Position numbers and translations under genes: made by a program. Below the pieces are notes generated by a model that saw nothing but the letters and a program-made list of their open reading frames with translations, was not told the origin of the DNA and did no database searches. Shown one piece after another: positions 41,893 through 50,771 of a stretch of DNA of 64,000 nt (positions within the stretch are counted from its first letter, which is position 1; every line of letters begins with the position of its first letter). The stretch is from Burkholderia mayonis (GTDB lineage Bacteria; Pseudomonadota; Gammaproteobacteria; Burkholderiales; Burkholderiaceae): assembly GCF_001523745.2 (NCBI RefSeq), contig NZ_CP013386.1:248001-312000 (forward strand), written 5' to 3'.

Positions 41893-42876
41893 GGGCGATC
41901 CAAGGTGAGTCATTCGGCAAAAACGCATCCGGATTCCATGCATTCCGCATCGTTCCGATGCGCGACGTCGCGTGAAGGGCGGTGCGCCGACGAGATTGAG
42001 GAAAATCCGAGCGTGTCGCGAGCCTAACAAGGCAGGCGCATCGTTTGTGTTAAAAATTGTTTTCGTTCGCGCGCATCGCGCCGATTGCGATCGTTTACGA
42101 CGACGTGCATCGTGCGCGAATCGAACGCCGGGCAAACGCGATGGCATCGCACGGCGGCGTGCGGTCGTGCGCGGTCGGCCGATGTCGAGCGCGCCGGCAT
42201 GCCGCGCGTCTTGCGAGAACGGTGTGGCGTGTCGAGCATCGATTGTTGCGCGTATCGACATGTACCGGCACATACCGGCACGCATGCGCGATGCGCGGAT
42301 CGAACATTCGCACTACATGTCGCGCTTCACGCGTGGGTTCGCTGATGCGCACGATTGCCGGTCATCGGTCCCGCACCATCGCTTCGCCACGTTCGGCGAC
42401 TGCTTCGCCGCGCTCGCCGGCGTCCTGCCATTCGATGCGATGCTTTCACGATGCGCGCGACCGCAGCGCGGCGTCGCCCGGCGTCGTTTCCATCGCGACC
42501 AGCCGGCGAGATGCGACACATTCGCTCATCGAATCGAATTCGCTTCGAATTTGATCGGACAGGTTAAAGCGCGAGATTCGAATGGCGCGAGCCATTTCAG
42601 TGCGATGCATTTGACCGAGATCCAGGAAATTCCGGACGATCGTGCTATCTATTTGATGTTTCGAGCCAAATTCGAATCGGCTCGAAAGACGTGCGAAGCG
42701 TGTCAACGCGGCGTGCATTCGCTGCGTTATAGAACCGGCGCACGAGTGTTCACGCTGACGAAATCCTTGCATTTTGTAGGGTGTGCATCGTGAACCTCGA
42801 ACAATACCGGCGCCGGATGCGCTCCAACGCATCGTGATTAACCGGATATTTCCGTTTGGATATTCAAGGAAAAACA
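41893..42876. other. Gene-poor, lower-G+C region
   Basis: Nearly 1 kb with no convincing gene. Base composition falls below the local average from about 42020 and again after 42530. A frame spanning 41972-42793 has a composition typical of random frames in this DNA and no ribosome site. A direct repeat TACCGGCACATACCGGCACG is at 42264-42283. It may hold regulatory sequence for the small secreted protein, or decayed genes. Confidence 0.5.
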
Positions 42877-43107
42877 ATGAAGAAGATCATCGCTTCGGTG
42901 GCAACCGCCGCTATCGCATTCGCTTCGGCTTCCGTGTTCGCACAAGCATCGGCACCGGCAGCTTCGGCGCCGGCGGCTGCTTCGGCTGTCAAGCATGACA
43001 AGAGCAAGCCGAAGCACGAGCTGAAGCTGCACGGTTCGGAGAAGGCCAAGGCGAAGGCCTCTGCCGCTTCGGCAGCCGGTACGAACGGCAAGGGCGCGCA
43101 GCAGTAA
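42877..43107 (+). CDS. Small secreted Ala/Lys-rich protein (acid-shock-like)
   Basis: A 76-residue protein. Residues 1-24 are a clear signal peptide (MKKIIASVATAAIAF ... VFA-QA). The mature chain of about 50 residues is Ala-Ser-rich then strongly basic (KHDKSKPKHELKLHGSEKAKAKAS). AAGGA precedes the ATG at 42877; an in-frame TTG at 42856 is less likely. The composition recalls acid-shock protein Asr, which is also a small exported basic protein, but no real homology can be claimed. A strong terminator follows. Confidence 0.75.
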   Translation: MKKIIASVATAAIAFASASVFAQASAPAASAPAAASAVKHDKSKPKHELKLHGSEKAKAKASAASAAGTNGKGAQQ

Positions 43108-43154
43108 GCGCTTGCCCGCGGCGGCGCATCCCGCCGTCGTGGCTCGTCATGACG

Positions 43155-43190
43155 AACCCCGCGTTCTCGCGAACGCGGGGTTTGTTTTTA
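43155..43190 (+). terminator. Terminator after the small secreted protein
   Basis: A 12-bp perfect stem AACCCCGCGTTC / GAACGCGGGGTT with a TCGC loop and TGTTTTTA. Its A/T flanks may also stop leftward transcription from the Mut7-C gene. Confidence 0.92.
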
Positions 43191-43198
43191 TGCGCGCG

Positions 43199-43954
43199 TC
43201 ACGCGTGCGGCGGCTTCGGTTGCGACACGTGATCGATCAGCGCGCGCATTCGCTGCCAGTGCGAGCCTTCCCAGAACACGCGGCGGCACACGTCGCAGGT
43301 GACGAAACGCGTGTGGCGCTGCAGCACGCCTTGCGGCGCGCGGCCTTCGGCTTCGGCAGGATCGATGCGTCGCAGCGGCGCGTTGCACGACAGGCACAGC
43401 CGGAACGGCCGCGCGTTGCCGGCCAGATCGAGCCGGTCGAACAGCTCGCGCAGCTGCGCCTGCGGCTTCAGCGCGCGCACGTAGCAGCCGTGCGTGATCG
43501 TGCGGCGCTTGAGCAGCTCGCGATCGCGCGTGAGGACGATCCGCGCTTCGCGCGCGGCGATCGCCTCGATCAGGTCGTCCGGATAGTGGTTGTCGTACAG
43601 CGTGTCAAAGCCCGCGAGACGCAGCAATTGCGCAAGCCCGCCGAGATGCGCGTCCGCGATGAAGCGCGTGACGCGCAGCGGCGCAGCGCGCACGCGCAGC
43701 AGCGGGCGGATGTCGATCGCTTCGAAGGCCGGGTAGACGGCGACGCGGTCGCCGTGCTCGAGCACGCGGCCGAACGGCGACGATTCGCCGTTGACGAGAA
43801 TCAGCTCGACTTCGGTGTGCGGGACGCCGAGCGCTTCGATCGCATGCTTGACGCTCGCACCGCGCATGCACGCGTGCTCGAATGCTCGGCGGCGCAGCGG
43901 CCGCGCGAGGAAATCGTTCAACTCCTCATAGAAGCGGAAAGTCACGGTGACCAT
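43199..43954 (-). CDS. Ubiquitin-fold plus Mut7-C RNAse domain protein
   Basis: A 251-residue protein in two parts: residues 1-85 resemble a ubiquitin-like (MoaD/ThiS-like) fold with EVELILVNGESSPFGRVLEHGDRVAVYP, and residues 95-240 are the Mut7-C domain (RFIADAHLGGLAQLLRLAGFDTLYDN ... RIVLTRDRELLKR), a PIN-like nuclease fold. A zinc-ribbon CLSC ... CDVC follows. The combination is widespread in bacteria, and function is thought to be RNA processing or decay. Start is the ATG ending at 43954. The gene is transcribed alone. Confidence 0.85.
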   Translation of the reverse strand: MVTVTFRFYEELNDFLARPLRRRAFEHACMRGASVKHAIEALGVPHTEVELILVNGESSPFGRVLEHGDRVAVYPAFEAIDIRPLLRVRAAPLRVTRFIADAHLGGLAQLLRLAGFDTLYDNHYPDDLIEAIAAREARIVLTRDRELLKRRTITHGCYVRALKPQAQLRELFDRLDLAGNARPFRLCLSCNAPLRRIDPAEAEGRAPQGVLQRHTRFVTCDVCRRVFWEGSHWQRMRALIDHVSQPKPPHA

Positions 43955-44082
43955 CGATGAAGTATCGCACCGCCGCGCGTTTCCCGCACGTCGTGCGAGT
44001 CGATGGGTGCGAGACGGCAAATGTCGCGCGCCTGTGCTTTACTCGTGCTTTCGACGGATATGACGAATACAAGGAACAGGAC

Positions 44083-44952
44083 ATGGACATCGGATTTATC
44101 GGCGTGGGCGAGATGGGCGGCGCCATCGCGGCGAATCTACTGAAGGCGGGGCATCGCGTGCGGGTGTGGAACCGTTCGGCCGAACGCGTTGCGCCGCTCG
44201 TCGAACTAGGCGCGCAGCACGTCGCGACGGTCGCCGAAGCATTCACGGGCGACGCGGTGTTCTCGATGCTCGCCGACGACGCGGCTGCGCGCGGCGTGTT
44301 CGACGCGTCGCTCCTCGAGCATGCGCCTCGCGGCCTCATCCACGTGAACATGGCGACGATCTCCGTCGCGCTCGCCGAGCAGCTCGCGCATGCGCACGCG
44401 GCGCGCGGGATCCACTATGTCGCGGCGCCCGTGATGGGGCGTCCGCACGTCGCGGCGGCGGCGCGCCTGACGATCATCACGGCCGGACCCGCAGAGGCGA
44501 TCGACCGGATGCAGCCCGCGTTCGACGCGATCGGCCAGAAGACCTGGCGGCTCGGCTCGCTGCCGCAACACGCGAATGCGGTGAAGATCGCGGCCAACTT
44601 CACGATCGCATCGGCGATCGAGACGATGGGCGAGGCGGCGGCGCTGCTCGCCGCGCACGGCGTCGCGATGAACGACTATCTCGACGTGATCACGAACAGC
44701 GTGTTCCCCGGCCCCGTCTATCAGGGCTACGGCGCGATGATCGCCGAATCGCGCTACGAGCCGGCGCTCTTCAAGGCGCGGCTCGGCTTGAAGGACGTGC
44801 GGCTCGCGCTCGAGGCGGGCGACGCGTTGTCGGTGCCGCTGCCTGTCGCGAGCGTCGTGCGCGACAGCCTGATCGAAGCGGTCGCGCACGGCGACGGCGA
44901 CAAGGATTTCGCAGTGCTCGGGCAGGTCGCGGCGCGCCGGGCGGGGCGGTGA
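44083..44952 (+). CDS. Beta-hydroxyacid dehydrogenase family oxidoreductase
   Basis: A 289-residue NAD(P)-dependent enzyme of the 3-hydroxyisobutyrate/6-phosphogluconate dehydrogenase family. The N-terminal Rossmann motif is IGFIGVGEMGGAIAANLLKAGH; catalytic Lys is expected in HANAVKIAANF (about residue 168), and the C-terminal helical domain follows. I take MDIGF at 44083 (AGGAACAGG upstream) rather than the extension from 43957. Substrate is not determined; it may act as a glyoxylate/succinic semialdehyde reductase. It reads into the LysE gene after about 100 bases. Confidence 0.9.
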   Translation: MDIGFIGVGEMGGAIAANLLKAGHRVRVWNRSAERVAPLVELGAQHVATVAEAFTGDAVFSMLADDAAARGVFDASLLEHAPRGLIHVNMATISVALAEQLAHAHAARGIHYVAAPVMGRPHVAAAARLTIITAGPAEAIDRMQPAFDAIGQKTWRLGSLPQHANAVKIAANFTIASAIETMGEAAALLAAHGVAMNDYLDVITNSVFPGPVYQGYGAMIAESRYEPALFKARLGLKDVRLALEAGDALSVPLPVASVVRDSLIEAVAHGDGDKDFAVLGQVAARRAGR

Positions 44953-45058
44953 CGCGTACCGGAGCCGCGAGCGGCTTGCGGCCGCCCCGCCGCAGACAAC
45001 GACGCACGTTCCCCGGCATAATCGACGCTTCCATTTCCATTTCGATAGCGGGGCGGTA

Positions 45059-45709
45059 ATGAATCTGCATACGTGGTGGCTGTTTGTCGCGACGGTGTTC
45101 GTCGTGTCGGCAATTCCCGGTCCGAACATGCTGCTCGTGATGACGCACGGCGCGCGTCACGGGCTGCGGCGTTCGACGGCGACAATGGCGGGCTGCATGA
45201 CGGCGCTCGTCGCGATGCTGTCGGTATCCGCCGCGGGGCTCGGCGTGTTCCTCGAAGCGTGGCCGGCGATGTTCGATGCGCTCCGCTTCGCGGGCGCCGC
45301 GTATCTGATCTATCTCGGCGTGAAGGCGTGGCGCGCGCGCGTCGACGCGGAATCCGCCGCGGATGCCGCCGACGCCGCGCCGCAAGCGGGCCGCGCGAGC
45401 GCGTCCGCGTCGCGCTGGGCGCTCTTTCGCAATGGCTTTCTCGTCGCGGGCAGCAACCCGAAGGCAATCCTGTTCGCCGCCGCGCTCCTGCCGCAGTTCA
45501 TCGACGCGTCCGTGCCGACGCTGCCGCAGTTCGGCATCCTCGTCGCCACATTCGCGGTCATCGAGGTGAGCTGGTACATCGTGTATGCGTCGTTCGGCAC
45601 GCGGATCGGCGTGACGCTCCGGAGTGCGAACGTCGCGAAGATTTTCAACCGTCTGACGGGTGGCCTGTTCGTCGGCTTCGGCGCGATGATGGCGCTCGTG
45701 CGGCACTGA
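45059..45709 (+). CDS. LysE/RhtB family amino-acid exporter
   Basis: A 216-residue LysE-superfamily exporter with about six helices. The N-terminus reads FVVSAIPGPNMLLVMTHGARHG, the PGP signature of the family, and the segment NGFLVAGSNPKAILFAAALLPQF (about residues 124-146) is typical of RhtB-like members. It exports amino acids such as homoserine, threonine or lysine; which is unknown. The gene starts directly at ATG 45059 and is followed by a 350-base gap. Confidence 0.92.
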   Translation: MNLHTWWLFVATVFVVSAIPGPNMLLVMTHGARHGLRRSTATMAGCMTALVAMLSVSAAGLGVFLEAWPAMFDALRFAGAAYLIYLGVKAWRARVDAESAADAADAAPQAGRASASASRWALFRNGFLVAGSNPKAILFAAALLPQFIDASVPTLPQFGILVATFAVIEVSWYIVYASFGTRIGVTLRSANVAKIFNRLTGGLFVGFGAMMALVRH

Positions 45710-46059
45710 GCGGCGTGCTTCAGCCGGTGAGTCGTCAAGTCGGCGCAGTGATGAGTCGGCGAAGCGGTAAAGCCGCCGCACGCGCGCCGCATCGCCGTTC
45801 GTGAGATGGCGAAAGCGCGCAGGCGGCTCGCGCCGAAGTTCGCGGCACGCCGACTGACGAAACGCGGTTGCAGGCGCGTTGCCGGCTCGCACGAATCGAA
45901 GCGACAGGCGGCCTCGAGTCCCGCGGAATCTCGGGCGGCGATGAAGCGCTCCGCGCGGTCGACTGCGACCTCGAGCGTCGATGAATCGCAGCACGCCGAT
46001 CGCGCTTCCATAAACGGCGAAAACGCCCTGCATCGGCGACGACGCGGGGCGTCGTTTTT
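45710..46059. other. Intergenic region before a convergent terminator
   Basis: About 350 bases between the converging LysE and MFS genes with no convincing gene. Only the hairpin at 46039 is noteworthy. Confidence 0.4.
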
Positions 46060-46060
46060 T
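46039..46060 (+). terminator. Hairpin terminator between the LysE and MFS genes
   Basis: A 7-bp stem ACGACGC / GCGTCGT with loop GGG is followed by TTTTT, directly abutting the end of the leftward MFS gene. Confidence 0.7.
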
Positions 46061-47328
46061 CAGCATTCCGTACGCCGCCGCACGGCGACCCAGTCCAGCG
46101 CGAACGCGGCGCCCGCGAACGCGAAGCCCACCGCGCATACCGCGCCCCAGCCCGCCCATGCCCACGCCGCGCCCGCCAGCATCGCGCCGAGCGACCCGCC
46201 GACGAAGAACAACCCGACGAACAACCCGTTGAGCCGCCCGCGCGCGGCGGGATTCAGCAGGTTGATCGCGCGGCGGCCAAGCGTCTGGTCGGCGACGACG
46301 CCTGCATCGAGCGCCGCTGCGCCGGCGACGAGCAACGCGAGTGCGAGCATCGGGTGTGCGGTCGCGTCGAAGCCGCCCCAGTCCGCGCCCGCGACGCCCA
46401 ATGCCGCCAACGCGACGAGCATCGCCACATGCGCGCCGCGCAACGCGCCGCGCTCCCAGCCGCGGTCGCCGGCGAGGCCCGCGAACGGCGTGACGATCGC
46501 GCCCGTCGCGCCGGCGAACGCGAACATCGCGATTCCATGCAGCCCGAGGCCGAACGGCGCGGCGGCGAGACGCAAGCCGATCGCGGTCCAGAACGCGCTG
46601 AACGCGCCCATCGACAGCCCGGCGGACAGCGCGCGCCGCTGCAGCACGCGCTCGGTCGAGACGAGTGTCCAGAGCGAGCCGAGCAGCGCTGCATAGCGGG
46701 TCGACAGCGACGGCGCGCGCGGCGGCAGTTTCGCGGCGAGCACCGCGGCGATCGCGATGTCGGCGGCGGCCGCCGTGCCGTAGAACGCGCGCCAGCCGGC
46801 CGTGCCGGCGATCAGGCTCGCGAGCGGCCGCGACAGCAGGATGCCGAGCATCAGGCCGCTCATCACGTTGCCGACCGCGCGGCCGCGCTTCTTCTCCGGC
46901 GCCATCGACGCTGCCATCGGCACGAGCATCTGGATCACACTCGATGCCGCACCCGCGATGAACACCGCGGCGAGATACACGGTGCCCGAGCGCGTGACGG
47001 CGGGCAGCGCGAGCGTCGCTGCGCAGACGGCGAGCGTCGTTACGATGAGCCGGCGGTTCTCGATCAGGTCGATGAGCGGCACGAGCAGCGCGAGGCCTGC
47101 CGCATAGCCGAGCTGCGGCAGCATCGCGACGAGCCCGGTCAGGCTCGACGGCAGGCGCAGATCGGCGGCGATCGGGCCGGTCAGCGGCTGCGCGGCGAAC
47201 AGGTTGAGGACGATCATGCCGACCGTCACGGAGAAGAACACGGTGAGCGCGGGCGTGAGCGTTAGCGCGGGAGAGGCGCACGGTCGGTTGGCGAGCGAGT
47301 CGGCGCGAAGATCGGCTGAGCGGTTCAT
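46060..47328 (-). CDS. MFS transporter, divergent from a LysR regulator
   Basis: A 422-residue MFS carrier (YnfM/AraJ-like) with about 12 helices. An N-terminal segment TVFFSVTVGMIVLNLFAAQPL and PLIDLIENRRLIVTTL are visible; loop 2-3 carries the D-x-x-x-N-R-R variant of the MFS signature. I choose the ATG ending at 47328 with AAGG upstream; the frame stays open to 47388. The LysR gene starts 96 bases away on the other strand, so that regulator probably controls this efflux gene. Confidence 0.88.
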   Translation of the reverse strand: MNRSADLRADSLANRPCASPALTLTPALTVFFSVTVGMIVLNLFAAQPLTGPIAADLRLPSSLTGLVAMLPQLGYAAGLALLVPLIDLIENRRLIVTTLAVCAATLALPAVTRSGTVYLAAVFIAGAASSVIQMLVPMAASMAPEKKRGRAVGNVMSGLMLGILLSRPLASLIAGTAGWRAFYGTAAAADIAIAAVLAAKLPPRAPSLSTRYAALLGSLWTLVSTERVLQRRALSAGLSMGAFSAFWTAIGLRLAAAPFGLGLHGIAMFAFAGATGAIVTPFAGLAGDRGWERGALRGAHVAMLVALAALGVAGADWGGFDATAHPMLALALLVAGAAALDAGVVADQTLGRRAINLLNPAARGRLNGLFVGLFFVGGSLGAMLAGAAWAWAGWGAVCAVGFAFAGAAFALDWVAVRRRTEC

Positions 47329-47423
47329 CGAAATGGCCTTGGAAACGTGAAGAGCTCTCATCGTAGAGACGCGCTTGTTATGCGACAATTGAAATATCTT
47401 TAATATGATTATGCGAGTTTGTT

Positions 47424-48362
47424 TTGAATACGCGCGATCTCCAAGCTTTCGTGGCGGTCGTCGACAGCGGCTCGATGGTGGCCGCCGCGACCAAGCTCCA
47501 TTTGACGCAGCCGGGTCTCACGCGGCGCGTGCAGAACCTCGAGACGACGCTCGGCGTGCCGCTCCTCGACCGGCAGAGCAAGCCGCTCAAGCCGAGCGCG
47601 GCGGGCCGCGAGGTTTACGCGCTCGCGCGCAACGTGCTGCGCTCGGTCGACGAACTGCTCGCCGTCGCCGCGCCCGGCAGCGAGCCGGCGGGCGAGCTGC
47701 GGATCGGCGTGCCGCCGTTTCTGTCGGAGCTCGCGCTCGAAGGGCCGATCGACCGGCTGCGCGAAGCATTTCCGCGCCTCACGCTGCGGATCACGGCCGG
47801 CTGGTCGCCGGCGCTCTTGCAAAGCGTCGAGCGCGCGGCGCTCGACGCCGCCGCGGTGATGATGCCGGCGAGCTTCCCGATGCCGGAGACGCTCGTGTCG
47901 ACGCTGCTCGGCGTGCAGCCGACCGTGCTCGTCGCCGCGCGCGACTTCGCGCTGCCGCCGGGGCCGGTGCCGCTCGACGCGCTGTCGCGCTATCCGTGGG
48001 TGCTGAGCCAGGATGGTTGCGGGATGCGCTCGGCGCTGAGCCGCGCGTTCAGCGCGGCGGGACTGCCGTTCGACGTCGCGGTCGAGGCGTTCGGCTCGGA
48101 CTTGCAGTTGTCGCTCGTCGCGCGCGGGGCGGGGCTCGGCATCGCGTCGACGGCCGCGCTCGCGCGCAGCCCGCACCGCGATGCGCTGCAGGTCGTCGAC
48201 ACGGCGGACGTCGAGCCGGGGATCAACGTGTGGCTCGTGCACGGCGTGCTGCCGGGGCGGCTGATGCGGCCGGTCGAGCTGCTGCGCGAGCGGCTCGTCG
48301 CGGTGCTGGAGGCGGAAAACCGCAGGCGATCAGGGGACGAAGCAAAAATGCCGGCTCATTAG
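47424..48362 (+). CDS. LysR-family transcriptional regulator
   Basis: A 312-residue LysR regulator. The winged helix-turn-helix is at residues 1-60 (LQAFVAVVDSGSMVAAATKLHLTQPGLTRRVQNLETTLG), then the PBP2-like effector domain (ELRIGVPPFL from about 92). The start is the TTG at 47424, aligning the first helix; no ATG is available nearby. A hairpin overlaps its stop codon. The divergent MFS exporter is its likely target. Confidence 0.9.
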   Translation: MNTRDLQAFVAVVDSGSMVAAATKLHLTQPGLTRRVQNLETTLGVPLLDRQSKPLKPSAAGREVYALARNVLRSVDELLAVAAPGSEPAGELRIGVPPFLSELALEGPIDRLREAFPRLTLRITAGWSPALLQSVERAALDAAAVMMPASFPMPETLVSTLLGVQPTVLVAARDFALPPGPVPLDALSRYPWVLSQDGCGMRSALSRAFSAAGLPFDVAVEAFGSDLQLSLVARGAGLGIASTAALARSPHRDALQVVDTADVEPGINVWLVHGVLPGRLMRPVELLRERLVAVLEAENRRRSGDEAKMPAH

Positions 48363-48372
48363 AGCCGGCATT
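48343..48372 (-). terminator. Leftward terminator overlapping the LysR stop codon
   Basis: A 10-bp inverted repeat AATGCCGGCT / AGCCGGCATT has an A run on its left, i.e. a U tract for leftward transcription. It would end the OmpW/DUF2957 operon reading in from the right, inside the end of the LysR gene. Confidence 0.65.
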
Positions 48373-48472
48373 CAAGGGAAAATCCGTATTTTCTCGATGG
48401 GAATGTTGCATTGCGTCAAACAAACCGGTATAGTTTGAACCGTCTCCTCCATGTCTCCTCTGATATGGATTC

Positions 48473-48501
48473 AGCCCGCCTCTTCAGGCGGGCTTTTTTT
48501 T
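48473..48501 (+). terminator. Rightward terminator
   Basis: An 8-bp perfect stem AGCCCGCC / GGCGGGCT with a TCTTCA loop and eight T residues, downstream of the LysR gene. Confidence 0.88.
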
Positions 48502-48541
48502 GGTTCATCGGCATTCGAGCGACGCCCGCGCCGACCCTCCG

Positions 48542-49372
48542 TCAGAACTTGTAGGACACTGCGACGAAACTGACGATCGGATCCGCCTTCAGCTCGTTCT
48601 TCGATTCCGCCAGCACCGTCCCGTCGGCGGCCTTGATCGTCACTGTCGACGTCGTCTTCAGCGGGATGTACGTGACCGATGCGAGCAGGCCCCAGTGATC
48701 GGTGAAGTTGTACGTGATGCCCGCATTGAACACCGGCTGCCACGACGACGACGCCTTCGCCGACACCTGCGTCGGTCCCGGCTTGCCGGCGCCCGCGGCG
48801 AGCACGGCGCCGAGGTTGTCCTGCGTCGACTTCACGAAGTTGCGGTTCAGCTGAAGATCGCTGAACCAGTTGTACGACACGCCGATTCCGACGAACGGCC
48901 GGACCTTCGAGTTCGCCTGCGCGAAGTAGTACTGGAACAGCACGGCCGGACTCCACTGACGCACGCTCTTGACGATCGGGTTGATCTGCGGATCGCCGAG
49001 GTTTTGCGACGCGAGCGCGCCCGCCGGTCCGGGCGGGCGGATCGTGCCTTGCCCGGTGATCTTGAAGACGGGCGGCACGCCCGCCACCGTCGTGACCGCG
49101 ATGTTGTCGGTCAGGAAGTGGCTCGTGGTCAGGCCGACTGTGTCCGCGCCGCTCGTGCGCGTGCCGGTGCCCGGCGACGTGAACGATCCCGTCAGCCCGA
49201 GCGGCGTGTTGATCGGCGTCGGCGCGACGCTCGTCGTGAGCGGCGTGGTGCTTTGCTGCGGCATCACGTGGAACCAGCCGAGCGTGACGACGTTGCTGCC
49301 TGCGCTTTGCGCGTGAGCGGCGAGCGGCGTCAATGCGGCGGCGCCGAGCGCCGCGCAGAGTATTTTTTTCAT
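48542..49372 (-). CDS. OmpW-family outer-membrane protein
   Basis: A 276-residue OmpW-type eight-stranded barrel. A signal peptide (MKKILCAALGAAALTPLAAHA) precedes VVTLGWFHVMPQQST, the family opening, and SYNWFSDLQLNRNF and the terminal SYKF with its aromatic end are typical. At 276 residues it is longer than E. coli OmpW (212), with a Ser/Thr/Pro/Gly-rich insert near residues 40-65. It is downstream of two related lipoprotein genes, 17 bases after the nearer one, so the three are likely an operon. Confidence 0.88.
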   Translation of the reverse strand: MKKILCAALGAAALTPLAAHAQSAGSNVVTLGWFHVMPQQSTTPLTTSVAPTPINTPLGLTGSFTSPGTGTRTSGADTVGLTTSHFLTDNIAVTTVAGVPPVFKITGQGTIRPPGPAGALASQNLGDPQINPIVKSVRQWSPAVLFQYYFAQANSKVRPFVGIGVSYNWFSDLQLNRNFVKSTQDNLGAVLAAGAGKPGPTQVSAKASSSWQPVFNAGITYNFTDHWGLLASVTYIPLKTTSTVTIKAADGTVLAESKNELKADPIVSFVAVSYKF

Positions 49373-49388
49373 ACGGCCTCTCTGGCGC

Positions 49389-50645
49389 TTATTGCACGAA
49401 GGCGCCGACCGTGAAATACGGCGACGACGAGTTCGACATATCGAGGAAGCCAAATGCCCCGCCCGCGCCGGTGAAGATGAACTTGCCGGTCGGCGTCGAA
49501 CTGCTCGCGCCGACGTGCGTCGACGTGATCGTGCCCGGCACCGTCTGCGTGTAGTCGAGATTGAGCGCGGTGGCGAGCGATGCTTGCGACGGATTGAACG
49601 GATCGAGAAGCGTCGCCTGCTTGTCGACGAGCACCGTCGAACGGTAGTCGAACTGGCTGTCGACACCGATGTATTCGCCGTTGACGAAGCCGACGTTGAT
49701 CGCCGTCTGCGGCGCGAGGAGCGAGATGCTCGATTCGTCGTCGGCGGTGAGGCCCGGCACGCCGTTCGCGTCGGGCGTCGGGTTCGGATTGGCGACGCCC
49801 GTGCGGATCATGACCGGTACGAGCTGGTTGTTCACCTTGCCGACGATGAGGAAGCCCTTCGCTTGCGGGACCGTCGAGAGCGTCGGCTTCAGCTGGCTCT
49901 GGAAGTGATCGGTCTCGAACGCGCCGGTGCCGTTCGGCGATTGCACGAGGTTCGTGCCGGGCTGGCGGCAAGTGCCGGCATAGATGCCCGTCGAGTCGCA
50001 GCGGATCCAGGTGCCGTCTGGGTTGATCGTCACCTTCGCGTCGATCGTTACGGGCGCGAAGCTTTGCGACGCCACCTGACCGTAGCCGAGCTGGCTATAC
50101 GTGCCGGCGAGCTTGGCGATGTTGGTTTCGAGCGTTGAGAATGCGATGAACGGATAGTACGGGAACTTGGTGTCGGGAATCGCGCCCTGGCCGAGCAGGC
50201 CGCCGTACTGAAGCTCCGCGCCGGGAATCGTGCCGCCTACGATGCCCATGCCGAGGAAAATGCGCGCCGGCCGGTTCGGATCGAGGCTCGCGCCGTTCAG
50301 GCGGTATGCGCAGTTGTTGAGCTTTTGCGTCGGCAGCAAGGTTTCCTGCGTGAGCGTGCCGTTTTGGGTCGTGCCGGCGCGCGACGGCGCGGCGGTGCCC
50401 GTCGTTTGCGGAATCGGCGACGCGACGTAGGTGATCTGCCAGGTGAGTTTCGTCGTGTCGATCTGCAGTTTGACGAGTTCGCCGTCGCCGCCGCCGCCCG
50501 TGTAGACCGTGCTGTAGTCGACCGTCGACGGGCAGAGTGCCGTTTCGACGAGCGGCTGCGAATCGCTGCCGCTACTGCCGCCGCTGCACGCCGAAATGAA
50601 GGGCGCGGCGCAGGCCATCGCCAAAATGAGATTCCGCTGCTTCAT
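49389..50645 (-). CDS. DUF2957-like lipoprotein (copy 1)
   Basis: A 418-residue secreted lipoprotein: lipobox ISAC (Cys20), then a Gly/Ser-rich linker and a domain whose text (YTGGGGDGELVKLQID, LTWQITYVASPIPQTTG, ... FLDMSNSSSPYFTVGAFVQ) matches the uncharacterised Burkholderia DUF2957 family. No enzyme motif is visible. It shares architecture with the gene at 50772 (same start pattern, same C-terminal PYFxVGA pattern), indicating an old tandem duplication. It ends 17 bases before the OmpW start. Confidence 0.78.
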   Translation of the reverse strand: MKQRNLILAMACAAPFISACSGGSSGSDSQPLVETALCPSTVDYSTVYTGGGGDGELVKLQIDTTKLTWQITYVASPIPQTTGTAAPSRAGTTQNGTLTQETLLPTQKLNNCAYRLNGASLDPNRPARIFLGMGIVGGTIPGAELQYGGLLGQGAIPDTKFPYYPFIAFSTLETNIAKLAGTYSQLGYGQVASQSFAPVTIDAKVTINPDGTWIRCDSTGIYAGTCRQPGTNLVQSPNGTGAFETDHFQSQLKPTLSTVPQAKGFLIVGKVNNQLVPVMIRTGVANPNPTPDANGVPGLTADDESSISLLAPQTAINVGFVNGEYIGVDSQFDYRSTVLVDKQATLLDPFNPSQASLATALNLDYTQTVPGTITSTHVGASSSTPTGKFIFTGAGGAFGFLDMSNSSSPYFTVGAFVQ

Positions 50646-50771
50646 GTTGCTCCTCCAAACTCCAGAATTGTCTTTATCCGGCGGCCAGCTCCCTGTCGGC
50701 CGCTCTCGATTTCGCCCGCTGCGGCACGATCCGGCGCGATGCGTCGCGCCGGATCGTGCGTTCGGGTCTCG

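Noticed and set aside
41972..42793. 273-codon frame in the strip right of the MFS exporter
   Set aside because: No ribosome site, no family similarity, Arg-rich composition like other random frames; treated as non-coding.
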